64,000 nt of DNA from the NCBI GenBank assembly GCA_013002225.1, contig JABDKL010000002.1, forward strand, positions 1-64,000, in the 5' to 3' direction. Position 1 is the stretch's first letter. Every line of letters begins with the position of its first letter. The notes beneath the pieces were generated by a model. It was given only the letters and a program-made list of their open reading frames with translations, made no database searches and was not told the origin of the DNA. Made by a program: the position numbers and the translations under genes. The DNA is from Winogradskyella sp. Its GTDB lineage: Bacteria > Bacteroidota > Bacteroidia > Flavobacteriales > Flavobacteriaceae. Below, piece after piece: positions 43,633 through 52,208 of this stretch.

Positions 43633-44250
43633 ATGGAATTTTCATCAAAATTATTAGAGAATGCAGTCAATGAAATGTCTCAATTACCAGGAATTGGTAA
43701 ACGGACTGCATTGCGCCTTGTGCTTCATCTTTTAAGGCAGCCAGAACATCAAACATTTCAATTGTCTGAGGCATTATCAAAGGTTAGAGCAGAAATTAAC
43801 TTCTGCAAGTCATGCCATAATATCAGCGATAAAATATTATGCGAAATTTGTGAAAATCCAAATAGAAATAGCGCTTTGGTGTGTGTTGTGGAAGACATCA
43901 GAGATGTTATGGCAATAGAAAACACAAGTTCATTTAAAGGATTATATCATGTTTTAGGTGGTAAAATATCTCCAATGGATGGTATTGGCCCACAGGATTT
44001 AAATATAAATTCTTTAGTAGAAAAAGTGAAGTCCGGACAAGTGAAAGAATTAATCTTTGCTATGAGCCCAACTATGGAAGGCGATACTACTAATTTTTAT
44101 ATTTTTAGACAATTACAGGATTACGAAGTAGCCTTATCTACCATTGCTAGAGGTGTTGCGGCAGGTAATGAACTTGAATATACAGATGAAATTACTTTGG
44201 GAAGAAGTATCATTGACCGTGTACCATTTGAAGCCTCCTTAAAATCATAA
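43633..44250 (+). CDS. recR: Recombination mediator RecR
   Basis: 205 aa. A helix-hairpin-helix region ('[18 protein letters not shown]'), a C4 zinc finger ('[17 protein letters not shown]') and a Toprim domain ('[14 protein letters not shown]', '[16 protein letters not shown]'). It loads RecA at gapped DNA with RecF/RecO. The ATG at 43633 is chosen; an in-frame start 45 bp earlier lies inside the terminator stem of the previous gene. A weak -7-like TAACTTCG ends 5 bp before this ATG. The glycosyltransferase gene begins 7 bp after the stop. Confidence 0.96.
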   Translation: MEFSSKLLENAVNEMSQLPGIGKRTALRLVLHLLRQPEHQTFQLSEALSKVRAEINFCKSCHNISDKILCEICENPNRNSALVCVVEDIRDVMAIENTSSFKGLYHVLGGKISPMDGIGPQDLNINSLVEKVKSGQVKELIFAMSPTMEGDTTNFYIFRQLQDYEVALSTIARGVAAGNELEYTDEITLGRSIIDRVPFEASLKS

Positions 44251-44257
44251 ATTTACT

Positions 44258-45355
44258 TTGAAGCTATCTGTAGTTATTCTTAATTATAACGTTCGCTATT
44301 TTTTAGAATTATGTCTAAAAAGTGTTGCAACCGCTATTCGGGATCTAGAGGCAGAAATTATTGTGGTCGATAATAATTCCACCGACGAGAGCTGTAAAAT
44401 GGTTCGTTCACTATTTCCTGATGTGAAATTAATCCGGAACCAGGATAACTTGGGGTTTTCAAAAGGAAATAATATTGGTGTAACGCATGCTCAAGGTGAA
44501 TATGTATGTATTTTAAATCCGGATACAGTAGTTTCAGAAAACACATTTAAACAACTTATTGATTTTGCAGATTCAAAAGAAAATCCAGGTCTTGTTGGTT
44601 GCCAGTTAATTGATGGCACTGGAATGTTTTTACCAGAAAGTAAACGTAATGTTCCTACTCTAAATGTAGCGCTCAAAAAATTACTTGGAAATACTAAGCA
44701 GTACTATAATAGTTTAAATAAAGACGCCATTGGAGAAGTTGAAATACTCGTGGGTGCATTTATGCTAGTAAAGAAAGAGGTTTATACTTCAGTAGGTGGT
44801 TTCGATGAAGATTATTTTATGTATGGCGAAGACATAGATTTATCCTATAAAATTTATAAATCAGGGTTTAAAAATTATTATTACGGTAAGTCAACTGTCA
44901 TTCATTTTAAAGGAGAAAGCACGTTGAGGGATGCGCAATATGCAAAACGCTTCTATGGCGCTATGCAGATTTTTTATAAAAAGCATTTTAAGAAGAATCC
45001 ACTGTTTAGCATTATGGTTTGGTTAGGCATAAAGCTAGCCTATGTTTTTAGGTCTTCTAGCACTATAAAGCCTTTATTTATTAAACACACGTATGTAATA
45101 TCTAAGCATATTGATAAAAACTTACAAGCAAAATTAAATGAACCAATTTATCTTCAAAATCTATTTCTAAGGGAGATCTCTAATAATAGTAAAGTAGTTT
45201 ACGATCTTAATCATCTTAAGTATGAAGCTATTATAGACGACATGAAATCAAAATCGAACCCTCGAAATATAGTTTTTAGATTATTACCGAAAAATAGTAA
45301 TTTTATCATCGGAAGTGATAGTGCGATTAATAGGGGAGAGGTGATACAATTCTAA
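44258..45355 (+). CDS. Glycosyltransferase family 2 protein
   Basis: 365 aa. GT-A fold: N-terminal 'MKLSVVILNYNVRYFLELCL', nucleotide loop 'VVDNNSTDES', the DxD-like 'ILNPDT', and the acceptor-side 'GGFDEDYFMYGEDIDLSYKI', typical of rhamnosyl or other GT2 enzymes (WbbL-like). The C-terminal part has one amphipathic or membrane-near helix (about 245-265). It transfers a sugar to a lipid-linked or surface glycan; donor and acceptor are unknown. The start is TTG at 44258: it gives the conserved N-terminus, and no ATG is available before the motif. It follows recR by 7 bp, so the two are co-transcribed. Confidence 0.9.
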   Translation: MKLSVVILNYNVRYFLELCLKSVATAIRDLEAEIIVVDNNSTDESCKMVRSLFPDVKLIRNQDNLGFSKGNNIGVTHAQGEYVCILNPDTVVSENTFKQLIDFADSKENPGLVGCQLIDGTGMFLPESKRNVPTLNVALKKLLGNTKQYYNSLNKDAIGEVEILVGAFMLVKKEVYTSVGGFDEDYFMYGEDIDLSYKIYKSGFKNYYYGKSTVIHFKGESTLRDAQYAKRFYGAMQIFYKKHFKKNPLFSIMVWLGIKLAYVFRSSSTIKPLFIKHTYVISKHIDKNLQAKLNEPIYLQNLFLREISNNSKVVYDLNHLKYEAIIDDMKSKSNPRNIVFRLLPKNSNFIIGSDSAINRGEVIQF

Positions 45356-45401
45356 GCTTTTATTTGTTGAATTAAAATCAATAAAATATCTGTTTTTTTA
45401 T

Positions 45402-45409
45402 TAATTTTG
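45402..45409 (+). promoter_or_regulatory. -7 element TAATTTTG for the E2 gene
   Basis: A perfect TAnnTTTG about 38 bp before the start codon; no TTG at the right -33 spacing. Confidence 0.45.
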
Positions 45410-45446
45410 CACTCACTTATCAAATAAAGACCTTCAAATTAAACAT

Positions 45447-46793
45447 ATGGCAAAGTTTGAACTTAAATTACCTAAAATGGGCGAGAGTGTTGCAGAAGCA
45501 ACAATAACCTCTTGGCTTAAAGATGTTGGTGAAACTATCGAAGCAGATGAGGCTGTTTTAGAAATAGCAACAGATAAAGTAGATAGCGAAGTGCCGAGTG
45601 AAGTAGATGGTGTTTTAGTAGAAAAGCTTTTTAACGTAGATGATGTTGTCCAAGTTGGTCAAACTATTGCAATTATTGAGACCGAAGGAGAAGATACGTC
45701 TGTAAAAAAGGAGGAATCTGCCAAATCGGAGCCTAAAAATGAAGACGAGTCATCAAAAGCTGTAGCTGAAGTTTCTCAGACCATTGTAGCTGCAAAGGAG
45801 CAGGTACAGTCAGTTTCATCGTCTGAAGATCGCTTTTATTCTCCATTAGTAAAAAATATTGCTAAGCAAGAAGGCGTTTCTCAGGCTGAGTTAGATAGTA
45901 TAGATGGTACAGGTAAAGATGGACGTGTTACAAAAAACGATATTAAGGCATATTTACAATCTCGTAGTTCTAAGTCAGAACAAAACGCCAGGACAGAGCA
46001 AGTAGAGAAAAAGCAAGAGCAACCAGCGCCTGTAAAAAAACAATCGGCAGAACCGTCAAAGCCTGCTCAAGTTACCGCTTCTGGTGAAGATGATATTATT
46101 GAAATGTCTAGAATGGGTAAACTCATTTCTAAGCATATGATAGACTCGGTTCAAACTTCAGCGCATGTACAATCATTTATAGAGGCAGATGTAACTGATA
46201 TTTGGAATTGGAGAAATAAGCATAAAGACAGTTTTAAAAAACGTGAAGGCGAAAATTTAACTTTTACTCCAATATTTATGGAGGCTGTAGCCAAAGCACT
46301 TCGCGATTTCCCAATGCTTAATATTTCCGTACAAGGCGATAGTATAATAAAAAAGAAGCATATTAATCTTGGTATGGCTGCTGCATTGCCAGATGGTAAT
46401 TTAATAGTTCCCGTAATTAAAGACGCAGACCAACTAAACCTATTAGGCATGGCCAAAAAGGTTAATGATCTAGCTTCAAAAGCAAGAAATAATAAATTGA
46501 GCCCAGACGATATTCAAGGTGGTACTTATACCGTAACAAATGTTGGCACATTTGGAAGTATTATGGGTACGCCAATTATTAATCAGCCACAAGTAGGTAT
46601 TTTGGCCTTAGGTGCCATCAGAAAATTACCAGCAGTAATCGAAACTCCTGAAGGCGACTTTATTGGTATTCGTTACAAAATGATAATGTCGCATTCTTAT
46701 GATCATCGAGTTGTTAATGGTGCATTAGGAGGACAATTCGTTAAAGCAGTAAAAGATTATCTTGAAGCTTGGGATTCAAATCGTGAGATTTAA
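45447..46793 (+). CDS. 2-oxoacid dehydrogenase E2 (dihydrolipoamide acyltransferase)
   Basis: 448 aa. One lipoyl domain (1-80; lipoyl-lysine in 'EIATDKVDSEV'), an Ala/Pro/Glu-rich linker, a peripheral-subunit-binding domain (about 130-165; 'SPLVKNIAKQEGVSQAEL'), a second linker, and the catalytic acyltransferase core (about 215-448). The active-site motif reads 'SYDHRVVNGALGG': the catalytic His is present, but the usual Asp of HRxxDG is Asn. It is likely the E2 of the branched-chain 2-oxoacid or a related complex; the single lipoyl domain fits. E1 and E3 are not adjacent. Own promoter and terminator, so monocistronic. Confidence 0.9.
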   Translation: MAKFELKLPKMGESVAEATITSWLKDVGETIEADEAVLEIATDKVDSEVPSEVDGVLVEKLFNVDDVVQVGQTIAIIETEGEDTSVKKEESAKSEPKNEDESSKAVAEVSQTIVAAKEQVQSVSSSEDRFYSPLVKNIAKQEGVSQAELDSIDGTGKDGRVTKNDIKAYLQSRSSKSEQNARTEQVEKKQEQPAPVKKQSAEPSKPAQVTASGEDDIIEMSRMGKLISKHMIDSVQTSAHVQSFIEADVTDIWNWRNKHKDSFKKREGENLTFTPIFMEAVAKALRDFPMLNISVQGDSIIKKKHINLGMAAALPDGNLIVPVIKDADQLNLLGMAKKVNDLASKARNNKLSPDDIQGGTYTVTNVGTFGSIMGTPIINQPQVGILALGAIRKLPAVIETPEGDFIGIRYKMIMSHSYDHRVVNGALGGQFVKAVKDYLEAWDSNREI

Positions 46794-46833
46794 TCTAAAA
46801 CTTATAAGTAAGCCTTAATTTCAGGGTCTAATA

Positions 46834-46872
46834 ACAAAAAAAAGCACAGTTTAAAGACTGTGCTTTTTTTTG
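46834..46872. terminator. Strong intrinsic terminator of the E2 gene
   Basis: About 15 bp of stem (46836-46850 with 46857-46871), including A8/T8 flanks; it works in both directions. Confidence 0.9.
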
Positions 46873-46989
46873 TTCTGTTGAAATCGTCTATATCACCTTA
46901 AGATTAATAATTTATATTAGCTTTTTAAATTCTGGATGACCAACAGTCAAGTCTAGTGCTTTTTTTTTAATACATACAATTTAGAGTAT

Positions 46990-47721
46990 ATGAATATTCG
47001 AGCTATTAGTATAAACTTTATAATGAAAATAGGAAATCGCATCATTGGTTTGTATGACGAAGGACCAAAAAGGCCTGTTTTTTTTGATGTAAATTCAACC
47101 ATTCCTCAGCTAACGACAATTGAAGAAAACTTTGAAATCATAAAATCTGAATATGAAAATGTAAACAAACATTTTAATATTCCGGCTTACCATGAGGTAG
47201 ATAAACGAGCCTATGAGATTTCGGGAAAAGTTGAACCTACGTTAAAATGGAAAGTATTTTTGCTTCATTACTCAGGGGAGACACCAGATTTAGCTAAAGA
47301 ACTTTGTCCAAAAACCTGTGCGTTATTAGCAGGAAACCCAAATTTTTATAAGGTATTTTTTTCTGTTTTAGAACCCGGAAAATCTATACCTGCACACCAT
47401 GGGCCTTATAAGGGCTATTTGAGATATCATTTAGGACTTAAGGTGCCAAAAGTTGCACCTCCATATATAAGAATTAAAAATGATATTTATTATTGGAAAG
47501 AAAGAGACAGTATACTTTTTGATGATACCTGGGATCATGAGGTGGTAAATACATCTAATGAAGAAAGGGCGGTTTTAATTATAGATGTTTTACGGCCTTT
47601 ACCTTATTTGCCAATGCAGATAAATAGATTTATAACTAAGGTTTTATTAAAAAGGGCACGTATAAAAAATGTGCTTAATGACGTCAAGAAACTTAACCGA
47701 AAAAGAAGAATTGTTGACTAA
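46990..47721 (+). CDS. Aspartyl/asparaginyl beta-hydroxylase-like (LpxO-like) dioxygenase
   Basis: 243 aa. Fe(II)/2-oxoglutarate fold of the AspH/LpxO family: 'SIPAHHGPYKGYLRYHLGL' (iron ligand at H136/H137, conserved Arg145) and 'FDDTWDHEVVNTSNEERAVL' (iron ligand H183, 2-oxoglutarate Arg193). In enteric bacteria LpxO hydroxylates lipid A acyl chains; other relatives hydroxylate peptides. There is an in-frame Met at residue 12, so the real start may be 47023 ('MKIGNRIIGLYDEG'). Monocistronic, convergent with a GNAT-like gene. Target undetermined; lipid A is one reasonable guess. Confidence 0.85.
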   Translation: MNIRAISINFIMKIGNRIIGLYDEGPKRPVFFDVNSTIPQLTTIEENFEIIKSEYENVNKHFNIPAYHEVDKRAYEISGKVEPTLKWKVFLLHYSGETPDLAKELCPKTCALLAGNPNFYKVFFSVLEPGKSIPAHHGPYKGYLRYHLGLKVPKVAPPYIRIKNDIYYWKERDSILFDDTWDHEVVNTSNEERAVLIIDVLRPLPYLPMQINRFITKVLLKRARIKNVLNDVKKLNRKRRIVD

Positions 47722-47786
47722 TCAATTGGTTGGTCGCTAAAAATCCATAATCGATTAGTGTTTTCATGAATATTATCTAAGATTAA

Positions 47787-48425
47787 TTAATAGGATTTTA
47801 AAGTAAAATTATAACACCACCTTTTAAATAGTACGACATTTAGGTATAGTTTAAGTGGTTTAACACCTATTTTCTTTTTGTACTTAAGCGTAGGTTTATT
47901 AAAATATTCGCTGATACTGTAGTAGGTGTCAATGCCGTGACTTTTAAAATAGTTATACGACTGATAACGTAAAAAAGGTGCTAAATTTTTTCCTCTAAAA
48001 TCTTCGAATGTATACGTGTGGTGTACGTATCCTTCGGATGGTTTTATTTTGAAAATTCTACCTCTAAAATAAAAATCAGTTTGCTTAATAAATGAATAAA
48101 TGGCTATTTTATCACGATACTTAATAGCTAAACACGTATCACCTTGTTTATAATCATTCAATAGGTCTTTATGGGCAATTCCTATAATATTGCTTTTAAT
48201 TGATGCAATTTCATCTTCATTTAAAATAGATAGTTCGTATTCTGAGCTATCACCTCTAATAGAAGGAGGTGCTATGTCTATGGCGCCTATTTCCCAGTAA
48301 TAAGGCATAAAATCAAATCCTATTTTGGCCAATCTATTGCGTATGCCTTGCCAAATAAGACCATTTTTTGCAATATTATAGATCCATTTGGTTTTATAGG
48401 ATAAGTTTGTATTACCTACCTCCAT
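47787..48425 (-). CDS. Putative GNAT-fold acetyltransferase
   Basis: 212 aa. No confident family match, but the segment 'YVHHTYTFEDFRGKNLAPFL' looks like GNAT motif A (acetyl-CoA loop, R-G-K-N/G pattern), followed by 'YNYFKSHGIDTYYSISEYFN' and a typical final 'KYKKKIGVKPLKLYL' strand. The first 70 residues are basic and aromatic, 'GIRNRLAKIGFDFMPYYWE'. Probably cytosolic, acting on a sugar or lipid precursor. It is convergent with the hydroxylase gene and monocistronic, with its own minus-strand -7 element. Function is inference. Confidence 0.7.
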   Translation of the reverse strand: MEVGNTNLSYKTKWIYNIAKNGLIWQGIRNRLAKIGFDFMPYYWEIGAIDIAPPSIRGDSSEYELSILNEDEIASIKSNIIGIAHKDLLNDYKQGDTCLAIKYRDKIAIYSFIKQTDFYFRGRIFKIKPSEGYVHHTYTFEDFRGKNLAPFLRYQSYNYFKSHGIDTYYSISEYFNKPTLKYKKKIGVKPLKLYLNVVLFKRWCYNFTLKSY

Positions 48426-48468
48426 TTAAATTATGGTAAAATTTTTCACTTTTCTGTGTTGGAATTCG

Positions 48469-48476
48469 CAAATTTA
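48469..48476 (-). promoter_or_regulatory. -7 element TAAATTTG (minus strand) for the GNAT-like gene
   Basis: A perfect TAnnTTTG read on the minus strand, 43 bp before the ATG at 48425. The nearest -33-like TTG is about 25 bp further upstream. Confidence 0.45.
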
Positions 48477-48608
48477 ATTTTTTATAAATCCTATTTGTTT
48501 TCAATCTCAAGATAGTTAAAAAAATAATACCCAATTAATTTGCTTTTGGATAGGTTCTATACACTTGAGCTTTTGTAAATCCTAAACCGCAGTTCAAAAG
48601 AATCTATA

Positions 48609-48616
48609 TATCTTTG
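48609..48616 (+). promoter_or_regulatory. -7 element TATCTTTG for the exonuclease gene
   Basis: A perfect TAnnTTTG whose last three bases form an in-frame TTG that could be mistaken for a start codon. The start of RNA would be near 48623, just ahead of the ATGs at 48626 and 48632. Confidence 0.5.
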
Positions 48617-48631
48617 CCCAAAATTATGCCA

Positions 48632-49408
48632 ATGCAACTCAACCTTAATAAACCTATTTGTTTTTTCGATTTAGAAACTACCGGAATTAATATTTCTAAA
48701 GATCGAGTAGTTGAAATTTCAATTCTTAAAGTTTATCCTGATGGGAAAGAAGAAAGTAAAACATGGCGGGTAAATCCAGAAATGCCAATTCCTGCAGAAG
48801 TTACCCTAATACATGGTATCTCAGACGCAGATGTAGCAGACAAACCAACCTTTAAAGAATTGTCGAAAGAAATATATAACATGATTAAGGATTCTGATTT
48901 AGGAGGCTTTAATTCTAACCGTTTTGATATTCCATTATTAGCAGAAGAGATGTTACGTGCAGAGGTTGATTTTGATATGAAAAATAGGCAATCCGTAGAT
49001 GTGCAGACTATTTTTCATAAGATGGAACAACGTACCTTAAGTGCAGCCTATAAATTTTACTGTGATAAAAATTTAGACGATGCCCATAGTGCAGAAGCCG
49101 ATACCAAAGCCACTTACGAGGTGTTAAAGGCGCAACTGTCCAAATATGATAGCCTAGAGAATGATACCAAATTTTTAGCGGAATTTAGTTCTCGTAAAAA
49201 ATTTGCTGACTTTGCAGGTTTTTTAATTTTCAACAAAAAAGGGGAAGAATGTTTTTCTTTTGGTAAACATAAAGGAAAAAGAGTAGTGGACGTTATGGAA
49301 CAAGAACCTGGTTATTTTGGCTGGTTGCTTAATGCAGATTTTCCGTTATATACTAAAAAAGTGTTGACTGCAATTAAGTTGAGACGGTTTAATAATAAGT
49401 TGGACTAA
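48632..49408 (+). CDS. DnaQ-like 3'-5' exonuclease
   Basis: 258 aa. DEDD-type nuclease: ExoI 'FFDLETTG' (Asp and Glu metal ligands), ExoII 'GGFNSNRFDIPLL', and ExoIII 'HSAEADTKATYEVL'. A short C-terminal domain follows with 'FSFGKHKGKRVVDV', seen in bacterial polymerase-epsilon-like exonucleases. It degrades DNA or RNA ends, perhaps in proofreading or repair. Start: I take ATG 48632 ('MQLNLNKP'), the usual N-terminus of this family; ATG 48626 is possible, but the TTG at 48614 overlaps the -7 element. It is 29 bp upstream of the FAH gene and probably co-transcribed with it. Confidence 0.9.
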   Translation: MQLNLNKPICFFDLETTGINISKDRVVEISILKVYPDGKEESKTWRVNPEMPIPAEVTLIHGISDADVADKPTFKELSKEIYNMIKDSDLGGFNSNRFDIPLLAEEMLRAEVDFDMKNRQSVDVQTIFHKMEQRTLSAAYKFYCDKNLDDAHSAEADTKATYEVLKAQLSKYDSLENDTKFLAEFSSRKKFADFAGFLIFNKKGEECFSFGKHKGKRVVDVMEQEPGYFGWLLNADFPLYTKKVLTAIKLRRFNNKLD

Positions 49409-49437
49409 CGAATAAAAGTAAAACCTTGTATTAATAC

Positions 49438-50049
49438 ATGAAACTCATCTGCATAGGTCGAAACTACACAGACCACATTAAAGAATTAGAAAACGAAAAG
49501 CCTACAGATCCGGTGGTGTTTCTAAAGCCAGATACTTCAATTTTGTTGAAGAAGCAGCCATTTTTTATTCCAGATTTTTCTGATGATGTTCATCATGAGG
49601 TGGAAGTATTGGTGAAAATCAAAAAAGTAGGTAAGCATATCGATAAGAAATTTGCACACAAGTATTATGACGATATCGGACTTGGTATCGACTTTACAGC
49701 ACGAGATCTTCAGGCAAAATTAAAAGCAAAAGGCTTGCCTTGGGAAAAAGCAAAAGCATTTGATGGTGCCGCTGTCATAGGCAAATGGTTGCCAAAAGCT
49801 AAATTTCAGGATATACACAATATTAATTTTAGTCTTAAAAAAAACGAAGCCGTTGTACAGCAGGCAAATACGGAATTGATGTTGTGGAAAATAGATGAAC
49901 TTATCGAATATGTCTCAAAATACTTTACTTTAAAAATTGGAGATATTATATTTACAGGCACACCTGCCGGAGTTGGTAAGGTTTTTGCAAATGACACATT
50001 AAAAGGATATATTGAAAACGAAGAAATGTTTTCTATAAAAATTAAATAA
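49438..50049 (+). CDS. Fumarylacetoacetate hydrolase (FAH) family protein
   Basis: 203 aa. FAH-family fold with the metal-binding Glu pattern 'HHEVEVLVKI' and 'GLGIDFTARDLQ', then 'GDIIFTGTPAGVGKV' near the end, typical of acylpyruvase/FAHD1-like hydrolases and decarboxylases (YcgM type). It cleaves or decarboxylates a 2-keto acid such as oxaloacetate or acylpyruvate. It ends exactly where the Hpt gene begins (stop 50047-50049, ATG 50050), so they are translationally coupled. The first codons 'MKLICIGRNYTDHIKELENE' match the short-form family start. Confidence 0.9.
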   Translation: MKLICIGRNYTDHIKELENEKPTDPVVFLKPDTSILLKKQPFFIPDFSDDVHHEVEVLVKIKKVGKHIDKKFAHKYYDDIGLGIDFTARDLQAKLKAKGLPWEKAKAFDGAAVIGKWLPKAKFQDIHNINFSLKKNEAVVQQANTELMLWKIDELIEYVSKYFTLKIGDIIFTGTPAGVGKVFANDTLKGYIENEEMFSIKIK

Positions 50050-50391
50050 ATGCCAAAACACTATAAATTAGATCGCGTTCGCGAAATGGCCGATAACGAT
50101 GAAGACTTCGTTATGGCTCTGGCAGGAGCTTTTATCGAAGAAGTCCCGGAAGATGCTGAACGGTTAAAAAAATCAGTACCTGTTAAAGATTTTCACGAAA
50201 CCTATCAGGCTGCTCATAAAATGAAACCAACAATAGATTTGTTTGAGCTCGGTGTTCTCGATAAGCTTATCGAAGTACAGGATTGGGGTAAGTTTGAAAA
50301 AACTGATGAAAATGTAGATGCACAGTTACAAATTGTACTCAATGCCGTAGAGAATGCAACTAACGAAATAAAGGCGGACTTCGGGTTGTAA
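50050..50391 (+). CDS. Hpt domain-containing protein
   Basis: 113 aa. A four-helix histidine phosphotransfer domain; the phospho-acceptor is His56 in 'YQAAHKMKPTIDLF' (consensus AHxLKG-like), with an acidic N-terminal helix 'DNDEDFVMALAGAFIEEVPE'. It would relay phosphate from a hybrid histidine kinase to a response regulator, but no kinase or receiver gene is adjacent, so it is an orphan. Its start abuts the FAH stop and its stop shares one base with the cinA start (TAATG), so it is firmly inside an operon of metabolic genes. Confidence 0.85.
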   Translation: MPKHYKLDRVREMADNDEDFVMALAGAFIEEVPEDAERLKKSVPVKDFHETYQAAHKMKPTIDLFELGVLDKLIEVQDWGKFEKTDENVDAQLQIVLNAVENATNEIKADFGL

Positions 50392-51638
50392 TGCAGGCAG
50401 AGATCATCACAATAGGAGATGAGATTCTCATTGGGCAGATCGTAGATACCAATTCTGCCTTTTTAGGCAAAACGCTTAATAAAGCAGGCATCTCAATTTA
50501 TCAAATAACTTCTATACAGGATGACGAAAAGCATATTTTGAAAGCCTTAAAAGAAGCTGAAGAAAATGCAGATATTGTTATTATCACAGGAGGATTGGGG
50601 CCTACCAAAGATGATATAACTAAACATACTTTATGTCAATACTTTAATGATACATTGGTTGAAAATAAAGAAGTTTTGGCACATGTTGAGGATTTATTCA
50701 CTACCTACATAAGTACACCAATATCAGATATTAACAGACAACAAGCCTTAGTGCCATCCAAAGCTAAGATTCTTAAGAATCGATATGGAACAGCACCAGG
50801 TATGTGGATTGAAAAAGGCAACAAAGTATTTATTTCACTGCCAGGTGTTCCTTATGAGATGAAATCCCTAATAAGGGATGAGGCCTTGCCAGCTTTACAA
50901 TCTCGATTTAAGTTTCCATTTATACGCCATAAAACCTTACTTACAAATGGGTTAGGTGAGAGCGCAATAGCTAAAAAAATTGAAAAGGTAGAAAGCCAGT
51001 TACCTAATTATATAAAATTGGCATACTTACCAAGTTTGGGGAGTGTTAGGTTACGACTATCTGCTAAAGGAACTGACCTCAGGCTGGTGGAAATGGGTAT
51101 TGAAGAACAGATAAAACGCATACTTCCACTTATCGAAGATATATTTGTTGGTTACGAAGACGAAAATACTATAGAAACCATTATTGGTTCGCGATTAATC
51201 GAAACAGGCAAGACGCTTAGTATTGCAGAAAGTTGTACTGGTGGGCAAATTGCCAAAGGTTTTACGGCAAATGCTGGAGCTTCAAAATTTTTTAAAGGAA
51301 GCATTGTAAGTTATTCAACCGATTCAAAAACTGAAATTTTAAAGGTTGCCACTGATGATATTGAAGCTAATTCTGTGGTTAGTAAGTCTGTAGCAGAGGC
51401 AATGGCGATTAATGTTAGAGAACTTTTTAAATCAGACATAGGTATTAGCACCACAGGTAATGCTGGTCCAACAAAAGGAGAATCGGATGCAGAGGTAGGA
51501 ACAGTTTGGATAGCTATAGCAACAGAAGATAATGTTTTTTCGGAAGTATTTAATTTTAGTAATCATCGCGAAAAAGTAATTATGAAGGCCTCAAACAAAG
51601 CCTTAGAAATGCTGCTAAAAATAATTTTAAAAAAGTAA
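50391..51638 (+). CDS. cinA: CinA family nicotinamide-nucleotide amidohydrolase
   Basis: 415 aa. N-terminal molybdopterin-binding-like domain (1-170: 'EIITIGDEILIGQIVDTNSA', 'ITGGLGPTKDDITKH') and C-terminal CinA domain (about 255-415: 'SIAESCTGGQIAKGF', 'STTGNAGPTKGE'), which deamidates NMN to nicotinic acid mononucleotide, recycling the product of NAD-dependent DNA ligase. Full length and both domains intact. It overlaps the Hpt gene by 1 bp. The terminator is not evident; the rpmB promoter follows 10 bp after the stop. Confidence 0.95.
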   Translation: MQAEIITIGDEILIGQIVDTNSAFLGKTLNKAGISIYQITSIQDDEKHILKALKEAEENADIVIITGGLGPTKDDITKHTLCQYFNDTLVENKEVLAHVEDLFTTYISTPISDINRQQALVPSKAKILKNRYGTAPGMWIEKGNKVFISLPGVPYEMKSLIRDEALPALQSRFKFPFIRHKTLLTNGLGESAIAKKIEKVESQLPNYIKLAYLPSLGSVRLRLSAKGTDLRLVEMGIEEQIKRILPLIEDIFVGYEDENTIETIIGSRLIETGKTLSIAESCTGGQIAKGFTANAGASKFFKGSIVSYSTDSKTEILKVATDDIEANSVVSKSVAEAMAINVRELFKSDIGISTTGNAGPTKGESDAEVGTVWIAIATEDNVFSEVFNFSNHREKVIMKASNKALEMLLKIILKK

Positions 51639-51647
51639 GATTTTATG

Positions 51648-51678
51648 TTTGTTGAAACGTAAAGTTTTCTTAAATTTG
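51648..51678 (+). promoter_or_regulatory. Bacteroidota promoter of rpmB-rpmG-DUF4295
   Basis: TTTG at 51648-51651 and TAAATTTG at 51671-51678, with 19 bp between. The spacing and both elements match the family consensus; start near 51685. Confidence 0.8.
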
Positions 51679-51681
51679 CAC

Positions 51682-51722
51682 CCTGTTTTAAAATAATGAT
51701 AAGCGTTATTTCAATAAACAGG
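51682..51722 (+). promoter_or_regulatory. Structured 5' leader of the L28 operon
   Basis: CCTGTTT (51682-51688) pairs with AAACAGG (51716-51722), enclosing a second stem AAATAA/TTATTT (51691-51696, 51706-51711). It lies at the expected mRNA 5' end, 30 bp before the rpmB ATG. It could be a ribosomal-protein autoregulatory site; not tested. Confidence 0.45.
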
Positions 51723-51752
51723 AAGAATTAATAGACCTAAAGAGAGAATACA

Positions 51753-51989
51753 ATGTCAAGAGTTTGTGAACTTACTGGGAAAAAAGCGATGGTTGGAAAC
51801 AATGTTTCTCACGCTATGAATAAAACAAAACGCAAGTTTAATGCTAACTTGGTTAAAAAACGTTTTTTTATTCCTGAAGAAGATAAGTGGGTAACATTAA
51901 AAGTTTCTACATCTGCATTAAAGACTATCAATAAAATTGGTATTACTGCAATGTTAAAAGAAGCTAGAGCAAAAGGATTTTACAAATAA
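51753..51989 (+). CDS. rpmB: 50S ribosomal protein L28
   Basis: 78 aa. Starts 'MSRVCELTGKKAMVGNNVSH', with the L28 core 'HAMNKTKRKFNANL' and a basic C-terminus. A component of the large ribosomal subunit. First gene of the operon with rpmG and the DUF4295 gene, the usual flavobacterial order, transcribed from a well-formed promoter. It has a single N-terminal Cys and no zinc ribbon. Length is normal. Confidence 0.98.
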   Translation: MSRVCELTGKKAMVGNNVSHAMNKTKRKFNANLVKKRFFIPEEDKWVTLKVSTSALKTINKIGITAMLKEARAKGFYK

Positions 51990-52016
51990 TAGCGTCAGCG
52001 CTTAAGTCAATTTACA

Positions 52017-52199
52017 ATGGCAAAAAAAGGAAATAGAATACAAGTTATTTTAGAGTGTACAGAGCACAAAGCTTCTGGTAAGCCAGGAACTTCAAGGTAT
52101 ATAACAACAAAGAACAAAAAGAATACGCCAGATCGTATGGAGATTAAGAAATTTAATCCTATCCTTAAGCGTATGACCGTTCATAAAGAAATTAAATAA
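52017..52199 (+). CDS. rpmG: 50S ribosomal protein L33
   Basis: 60 aa. '[20 protein letters not shown]' with '[20 protein letters not shown]' is diagnostic for L33. Only one Cys is present, so this is a zinc-independent (C-minus) form. It is 27 bp after rpmB and 49 bp before the DUF4295 gene; a short stem-loop sits in the latter gap. Confidence 0.98.
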   Translation: MAKKGNRIQVILECTEHKASGKPGTSRYITTKNKKNTPDRMEIKKFNPILKRMTVHKEIK

Positions 52200-52208
52200 G
52201 AATTAGAA

